Positions 5,231-5,256 of a stretch of 5,256 nt of DNA are shown here, piece by piece. Source of the stretch: Alkalibaculum bacchi (GTDB lineage Bacteria; Bacillota; Clostridia; Eubacteriales; Alkalibacteraceae); NCBI RefSeq assembly GCF_937875145.1, contig NZ_CALNCS010000173.1:1-5256 (forward strand). Direction: 5' to 3'. Position 1 is the first letter of the stretch. Every line of letters begins with the position of its first letter. The position numbers and the translations under genes were made by a program. The notes below the pieces were generated by a model. That model saw nothing but the letters and a program-made list of their open reading frames with translations, ran no database searches and had not been told where the DNA came from.

Positions 5231-5256
5231 TACGCTGTCCGCACCCCTGATAAATA

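Noticed and set aside
1..5256. CRISPR array, tRNA, rRNA, transposase or complete insertion sequence
   Set aside because: No regularly spaced direct repeats, no tRNA-like cloverleaf, no rRNA-like sequence and no transposase motif were seen on either strand.

Overview
The window looks like AT-rich Bacillota (Clostridia-type) DNA. Coding regions use many A/T-ending codons, ribosome binding sites are of the AGGAGG/GAGGTG type, and the recognisable gene families (MarR, AraC, GNAT, XRE-type HTH, AAA/ABC-like ATPase) are common there. All supported genes are on the + strand. No species can be named from the sequence alone.

The left part (1-1133) is a run of broken or very short genes. It opens with the C-terminal winged-helix part of a MarR-type regulator that has an in-frame stop at 50-52. 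This runs straight into the 3' part of what looks like a secreted lipoprotein gene that has lost its signal peptide. That piece overlaps a 65-residue membrane protein by ATGA. After a 157-base gap with a possible promoter and a perfect inverted repeat comes an AraC-type regulator cut off after its first helix-turn-helix. The pattern suggests several deletions in a decaying region.

The middle (1187-2292) holds one intact-looking GNAT acetyltransferase, then about 590 bases without a convincing gene. That gap contains a possible minus-strand gene remnant, a perfect 7-bp hairpin, a compound hairpin with a T8 run that could act as a terminator in both directions, and a good sigma-A-like promoter flanked by inverted half-sites.

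The right part (2293-5230) is the most interesting: two co-directional genes 76 bases apart. The first encodes a 350-residue protein with an unrecognised N-terminal region and a C-terminal XRE-type DNA-binding domain. The second encodes a 602-residue ATPase with Walker A, an ABC-like SSGE signature, Walker B and an H-loop, with about 375 residues between Walker A and the signature. ATPases of this general architecture are frequent in bacterial defence systems. The pair could be a regulator plus ATPase module of an undescribed or incompletely visible system. This is inference: no nuclease or other effector domain is seen, and the window ends 26 bases after the ATPase stop, so a partner downstream cannot be excluded.
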